A program made the translations under genes and the position numbers. Positions 47,000-59,638 of a stretch of DNA of 64,000 nucleotides are shown one piece after another. Under the pieces are notes generated by a model. It was not told the origin of the DNA, made no database searches, and saw only the letters and a program-made list of their open reading frames with translations. The first letter of the stretch is position 1, and the number at the start of each line of letters is the position of its first letter. Source of the DNA: Lutraria lutraria (lineage: Eukaryota; Mollusca; Bivalvia; Venerida; Mactridae); contig OZ026844.1 in NCBI GenBank assembly GCA_964023205.1, forward strand, positions 27,006,934 to 27,070,933. The letters run 5' to 3'.

Positions 47000-49900
47000 A
47001 TTGTCGTAAGAATAGCACGTCGTTTTATTTACAAAAGTCGTTTTATCTACTAACGGTGTCGTTTTATTTACTAACGGTGTCGTCGTAAGAATAACACTTC
47101 GTTTTATTTACTAACGGTGTCATCGTGAAAATAACACGTCGTTTTATTTACTTACGGTGTAATCGTAAGAATAACACGTCGTTTTATTTACTAACGGTGT
47201 CGTCGTGAGAATAACACTTCGTTTTATTTACTAACGGTGTCATCGTGAAAATAACACGTCGTTTTATTTACTAACGGTGTCGTCGTAAGAATAACACTTC
47301 GTTTTATTTACTAACGGTGTCATCGTAAGAGTAACACGTCGTTTTATTTACTAACGGTGTTGTCGTAAGAATAACACGTCGTTTTATTTACTAACGGTGT
47401 TGTCGTAAGAATAACACGTCGTTTTATTTACTAACGGTGTTGTCGTAAGAATAACACTTCGTTTTATTTACTAACGGTGTCGTCGTAAGAATAACACTTC
47501 GTTTTATTTACTAACGGTGTCATCGTGAAAATAACACGTCGTTTTATTTACTAACGGTGTCGTCGTAAAAATAACACTTCGTTTTATTTACTAACGGTGT
47601 TGTCGTAAGAATAACACTTCGTTTTATTTACTTACGGTGTCATCGTAAGAATAACACGTCGTTTTATTTACTAACGGTGTCGTCGTAAGAATAACACTTC
47701 GTTTTATTTACTAACGGTGTCATCGTGAAAATAACACGTCGTTTTATTTACTAACGGTGTCGTCGTAAAAATAACACTTCGTTTTATTTACTAACGGTGT
47801 TGTCGTAAGAATAACACTTCGTTTTATTTACTAACGGTGTCATCGTGAAAATAACACGTCGTTTTATTTACTTACGGTGTCGTCGTAAGAATAACACGTC
47901 GTTTTATTTACTAACGGTGTTGTCGTAAGAATAACACGTCGTTTTATTTACTAACGGTGTTGTCGTAAGAATAACACGTCGTTTTTTTACTAACGGTGTC
48001 ATCGTAAGAATAACACGTCGTTTTATTTACTAACGGTGTCATCGTAAGAATAACACTTCGTTTTATTTACTAACGGTGTCATCGTGAAAATAACACGTCG
48101 TTTTATTTACTAACGGTGTCATCGTGAAAATAACACGTCGTTTTATTTACTTACGGTGTTGTCGTAAGAATAACACTTCGTTTTATTTACTAACGGTGTC
48201 GTCGTAAGAATAACACTTCGTTTTATTTACTAACGGTGTCATCGTGAAAATAACACGTCGTTTTATTTACTAACGGTGTCGTCGTAAGAATAACACTTCG
48301 TTTTATTTACTAACGGTGTCATCGTGAAAATAACACGTCGTTTTATTTACTAACGGTGTTGTCGTAAGAATAACACTTCGTTTTATTTACTAACGGTGTC
48401 ATCGTAAGAGTAACACGTCGTTTTATTTACTAACGGTGTTGTCGTAAAAATAACACTTCGTTTTATTTACTAACGGTGTTGTCGTAAGAATAACACTTCG
48501 TTTTATTTACTAACGGTGTCATCGTGAAAATAACACGTCGTTTTATTTACTTACGGTGTCGTCGTAAGAATAACACTTCGTTTTATTTACTAACGGTGTC
48601 ATCGTGAAAATAACACGTCGTTTTATTTACTAACGGTGTTGTCGTAAGAATAACACGTCGTTTTATTTACTAACGGTGTTGTCGTAAGAATAACACGTCG
48701 TTTTTTTACTAACGGTGTCATCGTAAGAATAACACGTCGTTTTATTTACTAACGGTGTCATCGTAAGAATAACACTTCGTTTTATTTACTAACGGTGTCA
48801 TCGTGAAAATAACACGTCGTTTTATTTACTAACGGTGTCATCGTGAAAATAACACGTCGTTTTATTTACTAACGGTGTTGTCGTAAGAATAACACTTCGT
48901 TTTATTTACTAACGGTGTCGTCGTAAGAATAACACTTCGTTTTATTTACTAACGGTGTCATCGTGAAAATAACACGTCGTTTTATTTACTAACGGTGTCG
49001 TCGTAAGAATAACACTTCGTTTTATTTACTAACGGTGTCATCGTGAAAATAACACGTCGTTTTATTTACTAACGGTGTTGTCGTAAGAATAACACTTCGT
49101 TTTATTTACTAACGGTGTCATCGTAAGAGTAACACGTCGTTTTATTTACTAACGGTGTTGTCGTAAGAATAACACGTCGTTTTATTTACTAACGGTGTCA
49201 TCGTGAAAATAACACGTCGTTTTATTTACTAACGGTGTCGTCGTAAGAATAACACTTCGTTTTATTTACTAACGGTGTCATCGTGAAAATAACACGTCGT
49301 TTTATTTACTAACGGTGTCGTCGTAAGAATAACACTTCGTTTTATTTACTAACGGTGTCGTCGTGAGAATAACACTTCGTTTTATTTACTAACGGTGTCG
49401 TCGTAAGAATATCACGTCGTTTTATTTACTAACGGTGTCATCGTGAAAATAACACGTCGTTTTATTTACTAACGGTGTCATCGTGAAAATAACACGTCGT
49501 TTTATTTACTAACGGTGTCGTCGTAAGAATAACACTTCGTTTTATTTACTAACGGTGTCATCGTGAAAATAACACGTCATTTTATTTACTAACGGTGTCG
49601 TCGTGAGAATAACACTTCGTTTTATTTACTAACGGTGTCGTTGTAAGAATAACACTTCGTTTTATTTACTAACGGTGTCATCGTAAGAGTAACACGTCGT
49701 TTTATTTACTAACGGTGTTGTCGTATGAATAACACGTCGTTTTATTTACTAACGGTGTTGACGTAAGAATAACACGTCGTTTTATTTACTAACGGTGTCG
49801 TCGTAAGAATAACACTTCGTTTTATTTACTAACGGTGTCATCGTGAAAATAACACGTCGTTTTATTTACTAACGGTGTCGTCGTGAGAATAACACTTCGT

Positions 49901-50335
49901 TTTATTTACTAACGGTGTCGTCGTTATAATAACACTTCGTTTTATTTACTAACGGTGTCATCGTAAGAGTAACACGTCGTTTTATTTACTAACGGTGTTG
50001 TCGTAAGAATAACACGTCGTTTTATTTACTAACGGTGTTGTCGTAAGAATAACACGTCGTTTTATTTACTAACGGTGTCGTCGTAAGAATAACACTTCGT
50101 TTTATTTACTAACGGTGTCATCGTAAGAGTAACACGTCGTTTTATTTACTAACGGTGTCGTTGTAAGAATAACACTTCGTTTTATTTACTAACGGTGTCA
50201 TCGTGAAAATAACACATTGTTTTATTTACTAACGGTGTCGTCGTAAGAACAACACTTCGTTTTATTTACTAACGGTGTCATCGTAAGAATAACACTCCGG
50301 TGTTATAAAAAAGCACGTCGTTTGAATTACAAACG
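47000..50335 (+). repeat. 40-bp satellite array, about 83 copies
   Basis: The unit is GTTTTATTTACTAACGGTGT, CGTCGTAAGAATAACACGTC. Main variants are CGTCGTAAGAAT..ACTTC and CATCGTGAAAAT..ACGTC, which alternate often and make 80-bp and longer higher-order periods. It occupies the centre of the foldback-like element. There is no open coding frame through it. Confidence 0.97.
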
Positions 50336-50339
50336 GTGT

Positions 50340-51060
50340 CGTAAGAATAGCACGACACAAACTAAAAAACAAAGGCGTATGTGCAACCCTAACAAAAGAA
50401 TCGCTATACACCTGATCATGAATTGATAACAATGTCGTAATTTTAACACCTTATATACCACTGTGCTAATGCTTAAAACATGGTTAGAATATGTAAATTT
50501 ATACTAAATGTATGTCTAATAATTCTATTTTGGTGTTTTTTGTAATGTATTTTCATGGGCTGGTTGATGTTAAATAATACTTAGTACCTTTTTTATTTGA
50601 GTAACAAAATGCGGAATAATTTAGTAGATATACACTAAAAACTAAAAACATGCTTTAATTTATTTACGTCCACATTGTAATATTTGTGCCCCGGGGGTTA
50701 ACGCAATCTATACAATACCATATAACCGTATACCGTATAACTGTGTCACACCTTCATACAACTAACATAACAAAAAACGCTCTTAAACTTATAAACATTA
50801 TTTTATGTTAATACAATTTGGACTTAATGATAATAACCATATGTCTAAATGTTTAATGTTACACATTTTTTCTGTTTAAGTCACAATTAGTTTTTGTTGC
50901 ATTTTTTAAAGCATTATTGGGCATAATTTAAACAACAAGTATTCAATTATTGAAGCACTTGTCGATTTTTACTTACCTGTGGACAAATCATTTTGGTTTA
51001 TTTTATATACTCTATATACTCGTATATGGTTTGAAGAATACAAGGATCCAATTTGACACG
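50340..51060. other. unique AT-rich core of the foldback element
   Basis: About 0.7 kb between the 40-bp array and the right arm. I see no transposase motif or RNA gene. An open stretch at 50950-51138 has no recognisable motif and runs into the arm. Confidence 0.5.
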
Positions 51061-51815
51061 CACCATTCTCATAAGACGCTGCTAGTTGCCAACTTCACGC
51101 TGCTAGCAGCGGCTAATTTCACATTGAAAAAAAAATGAAAATCATATATTTTCAGTTAATTAATGTCCAAACAACAGACTGACATTATTTGATGCATTCT
51201 GAAGTATTTTTCTTCATTTGTTGTGAAGTTTATCCGTAGAAATATAGATTACGCTGTTACGCTGCTGGGCTACCAACTTCACGCTGCTAGCAGCGGCTAA
51301 TTCCACATTGAAAAAAAAAGAAAATCATATATTTTCAGTTAATTAATGTTTAAACAACAGACTGACATTATTTTATGAATTCTTAAGTATTTAGCTCGAT
51401 TTTGTTGTGAAGTTTATCTGTAGAAATGTAGATTACGCTGTTACGCTGCTAGGCTGCCAACTTCACAAAAAGAAACAAAAAATGAAAAAAAGTTCTCATC
51501 TAATGAACGTTGAAGGAATAAAATCGAATTATATCATCGATTCGTAAGTGTTTAGCCGGATTTCTTGTGCATTTTATATGTTTATATGTCCGCTGTGCGG
51601 CCGCTACACTGCCAAATTCACAAAATTCTTCTAATAAACATGACAGCAACATAATGTTATTACTTTATGCGTTTTTAAGTTTTTGCATGATTTGTGGTGC
51701 AGTTTAACTGTAGAAATATATTAAGCTGCTGGGCTGCTAGGCTGCTGGGCTGCTAACTTCACGCTGCTGGGCTGCTAGGCTGCTGGGCTGCCAACTTCAC
51801 GGACAAGAAAAGGTT

Positions 51816-52112
51816 TATCTCCGTAACTATGACAAATTTCAAGAAAACAAATACGCATGTGAACCAAATGCACAAAATGTCGACCAGGATTGACGTTTGG
51901 GTCTTTGGGATGTTATATTTGATGAGGAGGGAAGTTCATTCCAGTTTTCAAGCCACCCGAGTGACTGCGTCATACGTTTTTTCATCAAATTGTCCACCAA
52001 CAGGCAATATCTTTACACATGCGAACTCGGAAATCCCATACCTAACTGCATTTCGATATTTTTACTTAAAGGCCTGTATCCTTCAAAATTTAGGAATTAC
52101 TTACCTTGTTGA
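51816..52112 (+). pseudogene. 3' piece of the interrupted unidentified reading frame
   Basis: Continues the frame of 45411-45551 after removing the element and one duplication copy: YLRNYDKFQENKYACEPNAQ, NVDQD, an in-frame TGA (51891), then GLWDVIFDEEGSSFQFSSHP, SDCVIRFFIKLS, YLYTCELGNPIPNCISIF, stop at 52110-52112. Composition looks protein-like rather than random. No family recognised. An alternative frame at 51829-52176 is open too but looks less protein-like. Confidence 0.35.
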
Positions 52113-52194
52113 CGTTGTCAAACATTCAATATGGTGCTCACTGCGAGTTACATACGTTCGATGTAAACGGGCGTGATTACTATAATGTCCATGC

Positions 52195-52405
52195 AATCGC
52201 TTGATGGATGTCGATTGTCTAGCTGGATATTCGTGATTTGCATTACTATGCTGGCCATACAGTTTGTTTATCGAATGCACTGATGAATGTCAATTGTTGA
52301 ACTAGACATTCCAAATTTGCATTACTATGCTTGCCATACAGTCTGTTTATCGAATGTACTGATGAATGTCGATTGTCTAGCTAGACATTGAATGTCGATT
52401 GCATT
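52195..52405 (-). repeat. inverted copies of the 79-bp satellite unit
   Basis: About two and a half units, inverse to those at 42545-44725: GATGAATGTCGATTGTCTAG, CTAGACATT, TTTGCATTACTATGC, GGCCATACAGTCTGTTTATC and GAATGTACTGATGAATG. They are more diverged than the array core. Together with the left array they enclose the foldback element and the interrupted frame. Confidence 0.85.
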
Positions 52406-55400
52406 GGCAACTTCACGCACATGTACTTGTTGGTGTCTGTGGTTGTGTACGTAACTGTCTATTATGTTATAGTTGACCGTGTTACAAAATCTTAATGACA
52501 TGAGGTGGAAAAAGAACTAAGTAATCGATGTACTCAATGTATCAATGAGATGCAGTGTTGTCTGGATGAGGAAAAAGTGTTCATTTCCGTATCTTTAAAA
52601 GGGTTGAATTGATATTGTCCAGTGAAGCTCTCCCTCTCTAAGAAATTATCATATTTGTCATTTATTTAATTCTGACATAATTTTCATCCGCTAATATTGA
52701 CAGATAGCGCGATGTGACGTCACGAGTCATAGGTCAGCAAGTGCTTTTAGACTGCGTCTCAACGTTTCGTTACGCAAAAAGTTACGCATTCGTTATTTAC
52801 GCATTTTCAGCGTTCCGTTCGTAGAACACTTAAGACAAAGTGTAAATATTGCTGTAAACGTAAACTATGGCTTACGCCTTTTCGTAAGTTACGCATTGTT
52901 GATAGAACGGAGTCCAGCACGTTCATCATACAGGGTCTGCAAGGTGCTTCACTCGTAAAACTGTCCAATTTCGGTGGTTCTGACGTGAGCTACCAGGGTA
53001 TTTTAGCTATACCACATCATCTGTTGCCAATATACCTGTTCTGTGGAGTAGGTGTCTTTGAATCGGAAATATTCCACGAGTTTTCTATAAAGAATTATCA
53101 TTAATCACCATGTTGATTTTTTCATACCTTATTCCAATTTTTTTTTATTAACATGCATTATTAACTTGATATTATTATGCTAGTATATTTGTATTGACCA
53201 TGTAAATAAAAATGTAAATAATTTTATGTAGAATGCCCTTTTCTTTATCTATTTGTACACTTTGTTTGAGAAATGCCTACACACGTTGGATTATGTAACC
53301 AAAACCAATTTAAGGATAACAAAGTATATACATGTATTTATCATTAAAGCAACAATTCAAATTTATTGTAACGTGAAAGTAGAATTGTTTCCCACTGCAC
53401 CAGCGCACAAATAAACGAAATATCAATATAATAACTTACTACAGGGATGCTATATATAAAATAGTTGATTGAAAGAGAATAATTATTTGATCTACTTTTT
53501 GGTTCTAGATTACGACATTTTCGGAAATGACGCTCTCGGGTTATTTGATATAAGCACTGTTGTTTTTAGCTAGATTTCACGCGTTGAACATACCTGTAAA
53601 ATAGCATCCCTGCTGAATATAAATGTCAATAAAAATATCTATCAAAATTGAAAAATAACGAGGGGGGATCACTGTTACATTGAATTTACAGAATGAACAA
53701 TGTACACTAGCTCCCATAATAGTACAAAACCCTATTGCTTGTCAACGATACCAATACACTGAACTATACGAGTTCTCTCCCTTTTAACAACATTGATTCG
53801 ATTAGGTAACAACAGGATACATGTAGTTTGATTTACATTGTATGAGGCTTTAAATGATCTCTACTTGGTTGTCTTCCCATAGATTGTTATGTCTTTGTTC
53901 TGAAGTTATGTTGGGATATATTCCGTTATCACAATTAAATGCAGATTAGGAAATACAATGTACTGATGTTTTCTATCTAACACAAAATAGACATTATTTC
54001 AATGACGGTATAAAATTGGATGCATTCTGCTTAATGCATGGTTATATGAATTGGGGAATGCTATGTAATAGTTTTGCTCGAATTAGAAAATTAATGTAAA
54101 GAAGTTAGTGCAGAGCGACGAACTTGAAAATAACACACGAGGTAATATAGTGCAATGATACTGCTATCAATAGTTAAATTGCCTGATCAAACCATCAAAC
54201 ATGGCTATGTGTGGAACCACAGTTGGAATTGATTGCTGGAAGCAAAGTGGATTACAATTTTTAGCCAGTTCGGGAGATTTTATCACAAAGAGATTGTGTG
54301 ACTGTTTTATTAATTTTCAGAAAAGACATGCATGAAATCAGAAATTCACATCTGTGAACAATTGTGATATTCTTAGAATTTTAATGACATTAAGTCAGTT
54401 TTCTACAATTTGAAATGGTCGGTTATATTTTTTCGATTGATGATTTATCGGATTTCCTGTATCTTCTCTCCTCTGTCTCTAGAGCGTCTCTGAGATGACC
54501 TTACATACCTGTCCACATGACCGTTTAAACAGCAGATAAACAAAAGATAAAGTATTTTGTATCAATTATTTGTACGCCATGGTCAGTTATGAACGACATA
54601 CATTTTGCTCAACCAGTCTTCCTGTATTACCCAGCTGTTCTAATATGTTTTCCACGTTTAGGTATATGATCAGGATGGCATTGTTGTAAACTCTTCGAAC
54701 AACAGTGTACACTATAATTGTCTCCACGTAGCAAATACTATTTTAATCACTGCTTCCAATAAGTCTTTGTCTGGGTCACTCTAAGCTGGGACATTATGTA
54801 TGTGTATATTGGTCCCGGTTCTATGCTGGCCAACTAAGTTTATTAGCAGTTATTACCCGACCGGCATTATGATTTTCTGGCGGCAACATCCTAAGAGCAA
54901 AAATGTTTGGGTATGATGGAATTGTATCTTGTATTTTTACAAAGGTATGTTTTTAGAAAAAGAGAAATGGTATAGTTTGTCGACCTACATTTCCTAATTC
55001 TCTGGGTTAAGTCACAAGCAACATGTGTATGACACAAACCACCACAGACCCTCTACTACCCAGGACTATGAAACAATGTTAAATATGATGTTATGGCAAA
55101 AAACTGTTTAAACCTTTGTTTAAAACCTCAATATAAATTACCACAATATCTTATACAATGTACTTCCATATTTCTATGAGAAGTCTGCTGATAGTACTAC
55201 ATTTTGTATATCGCTTATTCACATGACATCCAAGTTATATATCTTATAACTTCCCAGACGCTTGCAGACAGAATTTATGCTCTTTACTTGCAGGATATAA
55301 ACGTAAACATATACGCAGTAGACAAAATTGCTGATTTGACAAAACGACGAAACTGGGCGACCCGTATCCCTTATGAATTGACATTTCTTTCGGCCACATT

Positions 55401-56265
55401 GTCAGTAATTGTGACAAAGCGGACTGCGTGTATAAAGAATGAGTAGTTTTTAGGAAACTGTACGATAGTTCAGCCACATAGCAACTATGTAGTATGAATG
55501 TTGATGCGTTTTTTTACATCCGCCTAGCATTTGTTAAACTAGTCCCCGTTCCATGTTGCAGTGCAAACCTATGTAAGTTCAGTTTCCATGAGTTCTTTCG
55601 TACTTTTAGCCTAGTGTTTCATTTCTAGTTGCTTGACACGTTTCTAGACATCGTTTCTTTTATAAATCTCAATTTTAAGAAACTATAATTGTACATACGT
55701 TGTTAATGACGTCATATTTTATGTCAGTGTACTCCGTAACGCATTACGTATTGTATGAAGGTACACGTATTTTCTTTTCTTTACAGTAAATTAATAATTT
55801 CATTGAAATTGTATCTACTTAACAAGTAAATAATGTCTATTTCCGACAGTGCGACCCTTTTATCAACCCTCGTATAAATAATAAAAAAATAATGTATTAT
55901 TTTTTATTATAGATCTATATATGGTGTCATGACAAACAATGACAGATAATGGTTGATACATAGGGAGAAATCTATCGATATAGATATATATTTATTATGC
56001 AATCATGTATATACTATCAATTCATATACGACAATGGTATACAATACTATGATAATAACTCTCGATAAAATAAGTTCTTTAATACCGATTTGTTATCATA
56101 GTCAAAGTACTACAGTATGACACTGTTATAGTGGCCTTACATACCGCGAAAAGTCGGTTTTAGTGAAGTACATTAATTTATTTTCGCCTCCTAGAATCGA
56201 AGTAATTACTTATTTCAGTGTTTTAGGAATAAACGGTGAAACATTGATATAGATATTTATGGTAT
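52406..56265. other. intergenic, no gene recognised
   Basis: No convincing exon. A CRE-like TGACGTCA lies at about 52716. A stretch at about 52760-52910 has inverted TTACGCA/TGCGTAA motifs (possible MITE). A block at about 54460-54545 resembles 27640-27715. Open stretches such as 55204-55446 lack any recognisable motif. Confidence 0.45.
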
Positions 56266-56267
56266 CA

Positions 56268-57212
56268 TATAAATATGTATGGTATCATATAGATATTTAT
56301 GGTATCATACATATATTTACGGTATCATATAGATATTTATGGTATCATATAGATATGTATGGTATCATATAGATATTTATGGTATCATATAAATATTTAT
56401 GGTATCATATAAATATTTATGGTATCATACATATATTTACGGTATCATATAGATATTTATGGTATCATATAGATATTTATGGTATCATACATATATTTAC
56501 GGTATCATATAGATATTTATGGTATCATATAGATATTTATGGTATCATATAGATATTTATGGTATCATATAGATATTTATGGTATCATACAGTTATTTAT
56601 GGTATCATACATATATTTATGGTATCATATAGATATTTATGGTATCATATAGATATTTATGGTATCATATAGATATTTATGGTATCATATAGATATTTAT
56701 GGTATCATATAGATATTTATGGTATCATATAGATATTTATGGTATCATATAGATATTTATGGTATCATACAGTTATTTATGGTATCATACATATATTTAT
56801 GGTATCATATAGATATTTATGGTATCATATAGATATTTATGGTATCATACAGATATTTATGGTATCATATAGATATTTATGGTATCATATAGATATTTAT
56901 GGTATCATATAGATATTTATGGTATCATACAGTTATTTATGGTATCATACATATATTTATGGTATCAAATAGATATTTATGGTATCATATAGATATTTAT
57001 GGTATCATACAGATATTTATGGTATCATATAGATATTTACGGTATCATATAGATATTTATGGTATCATACATATATTTATGGTATCATACAGATATTTAT
57101 GGTATCATACAGATATTTATGGTATCATACAGATATTTATGGTATCATACAGATATTTATGGTATCATACAGATATTTATGGTATCATACAGATATTTGT
57201 GGTAATGTATAA
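56268..57212 (+). repeat. 20-bp satellite, about 47 copies
   Basis: The unit is GGTATCATATAGATATTTAT with single-base variants (ACATATATTTAC, ACAGTTATTTAT). Because 20 is not a multiple of three, the frame cycles every 60 bp, and one phase is stop-free for 109 codons (56899-57228). That open stretch is a by-product, not a gene. A repeated variant order (AGTTATTTAT then CATATATTTAT) at about 56589, 56769 and 56929 shows block duplication. Confidence 0.97.
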
Positions 57213-57237
57213 GTCTTATTTAGCATAATGTTGTTAT

Positions 57238-57620
57238 TAAGTGTCGCTAGCGCACTGGATAGAACGTACGTATTCACTATGAGCCAACGTTAACATGCAC
57301 AAGTTCAATTCCAAAATTCACCATACTTTTTTTCGGGCATATTTTTAAAAAGATTTTTAATCTTTTTTAACCTTTTTTTGTTTTATTTAGAAAAAATCAT
57401 ATTGCACAATATAGTTCATTTCACAGATCTCCAACTTCACTCGCTGTGTCTGTCGATGAACCTTCACTGAAGTTGTATCTGTACTTTGATCATAGAAACG
57501 TTATACACTCAAGAAAAACATGCATAAAAAAGAGGGCAGGTAACAGGAATTGAACTCGGACCTTATTCAATACGACATCTTGAGCTAAGGCGCTTTACCT
57601 AGTATGCCAACATTCAGTCA
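57238..57620. repeat. tRNA-like SINE heads (one per strand)
   Basis: Around 57243-57315 there is TAGCGCACTGGATAGAACGT with a weak B-box AAGTTCAATTCC on the + strand. At 57540-57610 the minus strand reads ACTAGGTAAAGCGCCTTAGC followed by GTCCGAGTTCAATTCCTG, a good B-box. The stems do not form a convincing cloverleaf, so these are called SINE or tRNA-pseudogene pieces. Confidence 0.4.
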
Positions 57621-58179
57621 TTATTGTGCTGGTTAAATTAATTTTATCAATATGTTATATTGTCAGATTTGTTCCTAATTTCTACATCCTCTATTTGACT
57701 CAGTGGACTATTCTGAATAATTTCGCCACGGCTCAAAACTCATGGTCGAGCTATAGTGATAACAAGAACAACTATTATAACAAAGCGTTATAGTTAGACG
57801 AATTACAAGAAGCATCGGTTTAAGTTTTTTGTATGAAGTTGCTTTTTTCATAAAGGATATTGACCGTCTACTTTATTCATTCCTCCATTATGGAGAGTAT
57901 AACATATTTACAAGTACATATTTTGACAATCATGAGTATTTGACAAATGAATACATTCATGTATATAGTTCACATGTACTTGGTATTACCATACCATACA
58001 TCAATGGAATAAAGTACACCCTAAATACTACCAAATCCACCATAGTCTGATATGATACAACCACATTAAACTTACATCTAATGATGTTTCCGATATTATG
58101 CCACGTTAACATCATAGAACGATGCCTACATTACTTACTTACGTTTCAACAATAGATTCAGTCAAACATGACAGGTAAC

Positions 58180-58265
58180 GCGACGAATAGCCAGTCCAAT
58201 GATTGACCAATCAAAAATGACCGAAATCACCATTAGCCAATCAAATGGCCAGGATTAGCCAAACT
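58180..58265. promoter_or_regulatory. cluster of CCAAT boxes
   Basis: Within 85 bases there are CCAGTCCAATGATTG, GACCAATCAAAAATG, TAGCCAATCAAATGG and a further TTAGCCAAAC. It lies 1.4 kb upstream of the ATG at 59639, so it could belong to that gene's promoter, but no TATA box or start site is evident. Confidence 0.3.
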
Positions 58266-59638
58266 AGTAACAGACAATACACTCGCAAACAGCTATAATA
58301 AACAAATACTCGTAAGTATAATTCGTCTAGAAAAATGTTCTACAACTCGACTCTTTTAATTAATTGTGACAACACTGAATTTAGTTTAATTAGCCGACCA
58401 CCAGCTGATTTTCATTGCGACATTGAGATGAAATGGAAAGTGTCAAATTAACACACGAATAACCGTTAAAGAAATATACCCGCTCGATGAAAGCTAAAAT
58501 CATTGATTTCAATTTGGCTATGCTATCACTTTCTCTGTTGTATACTCAAGGTAAACAAATCAGTGAAGACTCGCCATTATTTGCAAACAACAAAACAACA
58601 ATTAGATTAAACATGAAACGCAGAAAGATCTAACGAATCCATCCTATCAAATAAATAAATTTAAGTACTCATTAAATCTTTATTTTTTGTTCGTAGATAT
58701 AGTACTATAGCTCTAATCTATTGCATAATTCCATCATTGTTAGGCCCAATGCTAGTTCATCGATAACTCTATAATAATCAATAGCAATAGAATCCGCAGT
58801 CGGAACATTGACTGAAGTCTTCTCTACTTTACAGAATGTGTATATACAAAACCCAGATCGATTCTCTAGGCAGATATCGGGGAGAGATATAACTCGAAGC
58901 ACAGAGTGGTGGCATTGGAAAGCGGAAAAATCGATCTATCTCGGCTTGTTTGGACTAAACCCATACATGGTCATATTCCAATAAAAGTTATGTATTGTGA
59001 AGTATCGCAAGTTAGTAATTCACCCTCCTGTGTCATGATGTTCGGCGATTTGTGTTTGAAATCAAACGTCGTGTGCTATGGATAAATTTTAACTCGATCG
59101 TTGGATATATTCACCAATGACTTTCAAGAAAGCAGAAAACGTGAATAGGCAAAAGTGAAAAAAATGGTGGAAGTTTGAAATGTGAGATCAATACGGTTAA
59201 AGTGGGTATTCTGAAAAGCACCGTTTGTAGGGACTTCGCGATGTAATATATTCTATTAATGCATGGGATACTCTGGTAATTTTTCAATTTGTTGCTCTCA
59301 TATGTACATACAGAAGATTTTACACGCAATGTTAGTCGATGAAGCTTGTAAAATTACAGTGTCTGAATTGGCTTCAAAGAATTGAAGACCAAATGTTGTC
59401 TGTTTATTGTAGTTTTTTGTTCCATTTCAACTACTTTATTAGTTTGATATATTAGATGTCTTTGCTCGAATTCGCTACGCATGGGATCTGGAATCAACCA
59501 CCATGCTCAGGTGTTGGAGTATGCAATATTTTGGCGGGATCTTGTTTAATTCTCGTCTGCTTGTGCCTTAGAATTTATTCAATCAGTGTTTTGATTCTGT
59601 GTTCGTTTCTTCTTCAATTTGTCCTTTCTGTAATAAAA

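Larger units (their letters stand above)
45554..51805. mobile_element. foldback-like transposon with long modular terminal inverted repeats
   Basis: 6.25 kb. Outermost ends are TGTCCGTGAAGTTGGCAGCC (left) and its inverse GGCTGCCAACTTCACGGACA (right). Flanks AGAAAAGGTTA (45543-45553) and AGAAAAGGTTT (51806-51816) form an 11-bp target duplication with one mismatch. Both arms contain short GCAGCCCAGCAGC repeats, then a unique block with GCGGCCGC, then ~185-bp modules with TTTCTACAGATAAACTTCAC and TGTCAGTCTGTTGTTTAAAC. The left arm (to about 46860) is longer than the right (from about 51060) and contains an internal palindrome at 46626-46767. No transposase is seen inside. Long repeat-built TIRs and 9-11-bp duplications recall FB/MULE-type elements; the superfamily is an inference. 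Confidence 0.8.

Noticed and set aside
52070..52140. Possible minus-strand first exon (ATG TTT GAC AAC.. then AAG|GTAAGT)
   Set aside because: Only seven codons, no matching acceptor or downstream exon on the minus strand, and it overlaps the plus-strand frame.
51829..52176. 115-residue open reading frame in another frame
   Set aside because: It overlaps the more protein-like frame 51816-52112 and shows no recognisable motif.
55204..55477. Overlapping 77-80-residue ORFs on both strands
   Set aside because: No motif, no splice sites with agreeing phase, and composition like the surrounding non-coding DNA.
56899..57228. 109-residue open reading frame
   Set aside because: It is the stop-free phase of the 20-bp satellite; there is no start context, domain or non-repetitive content.
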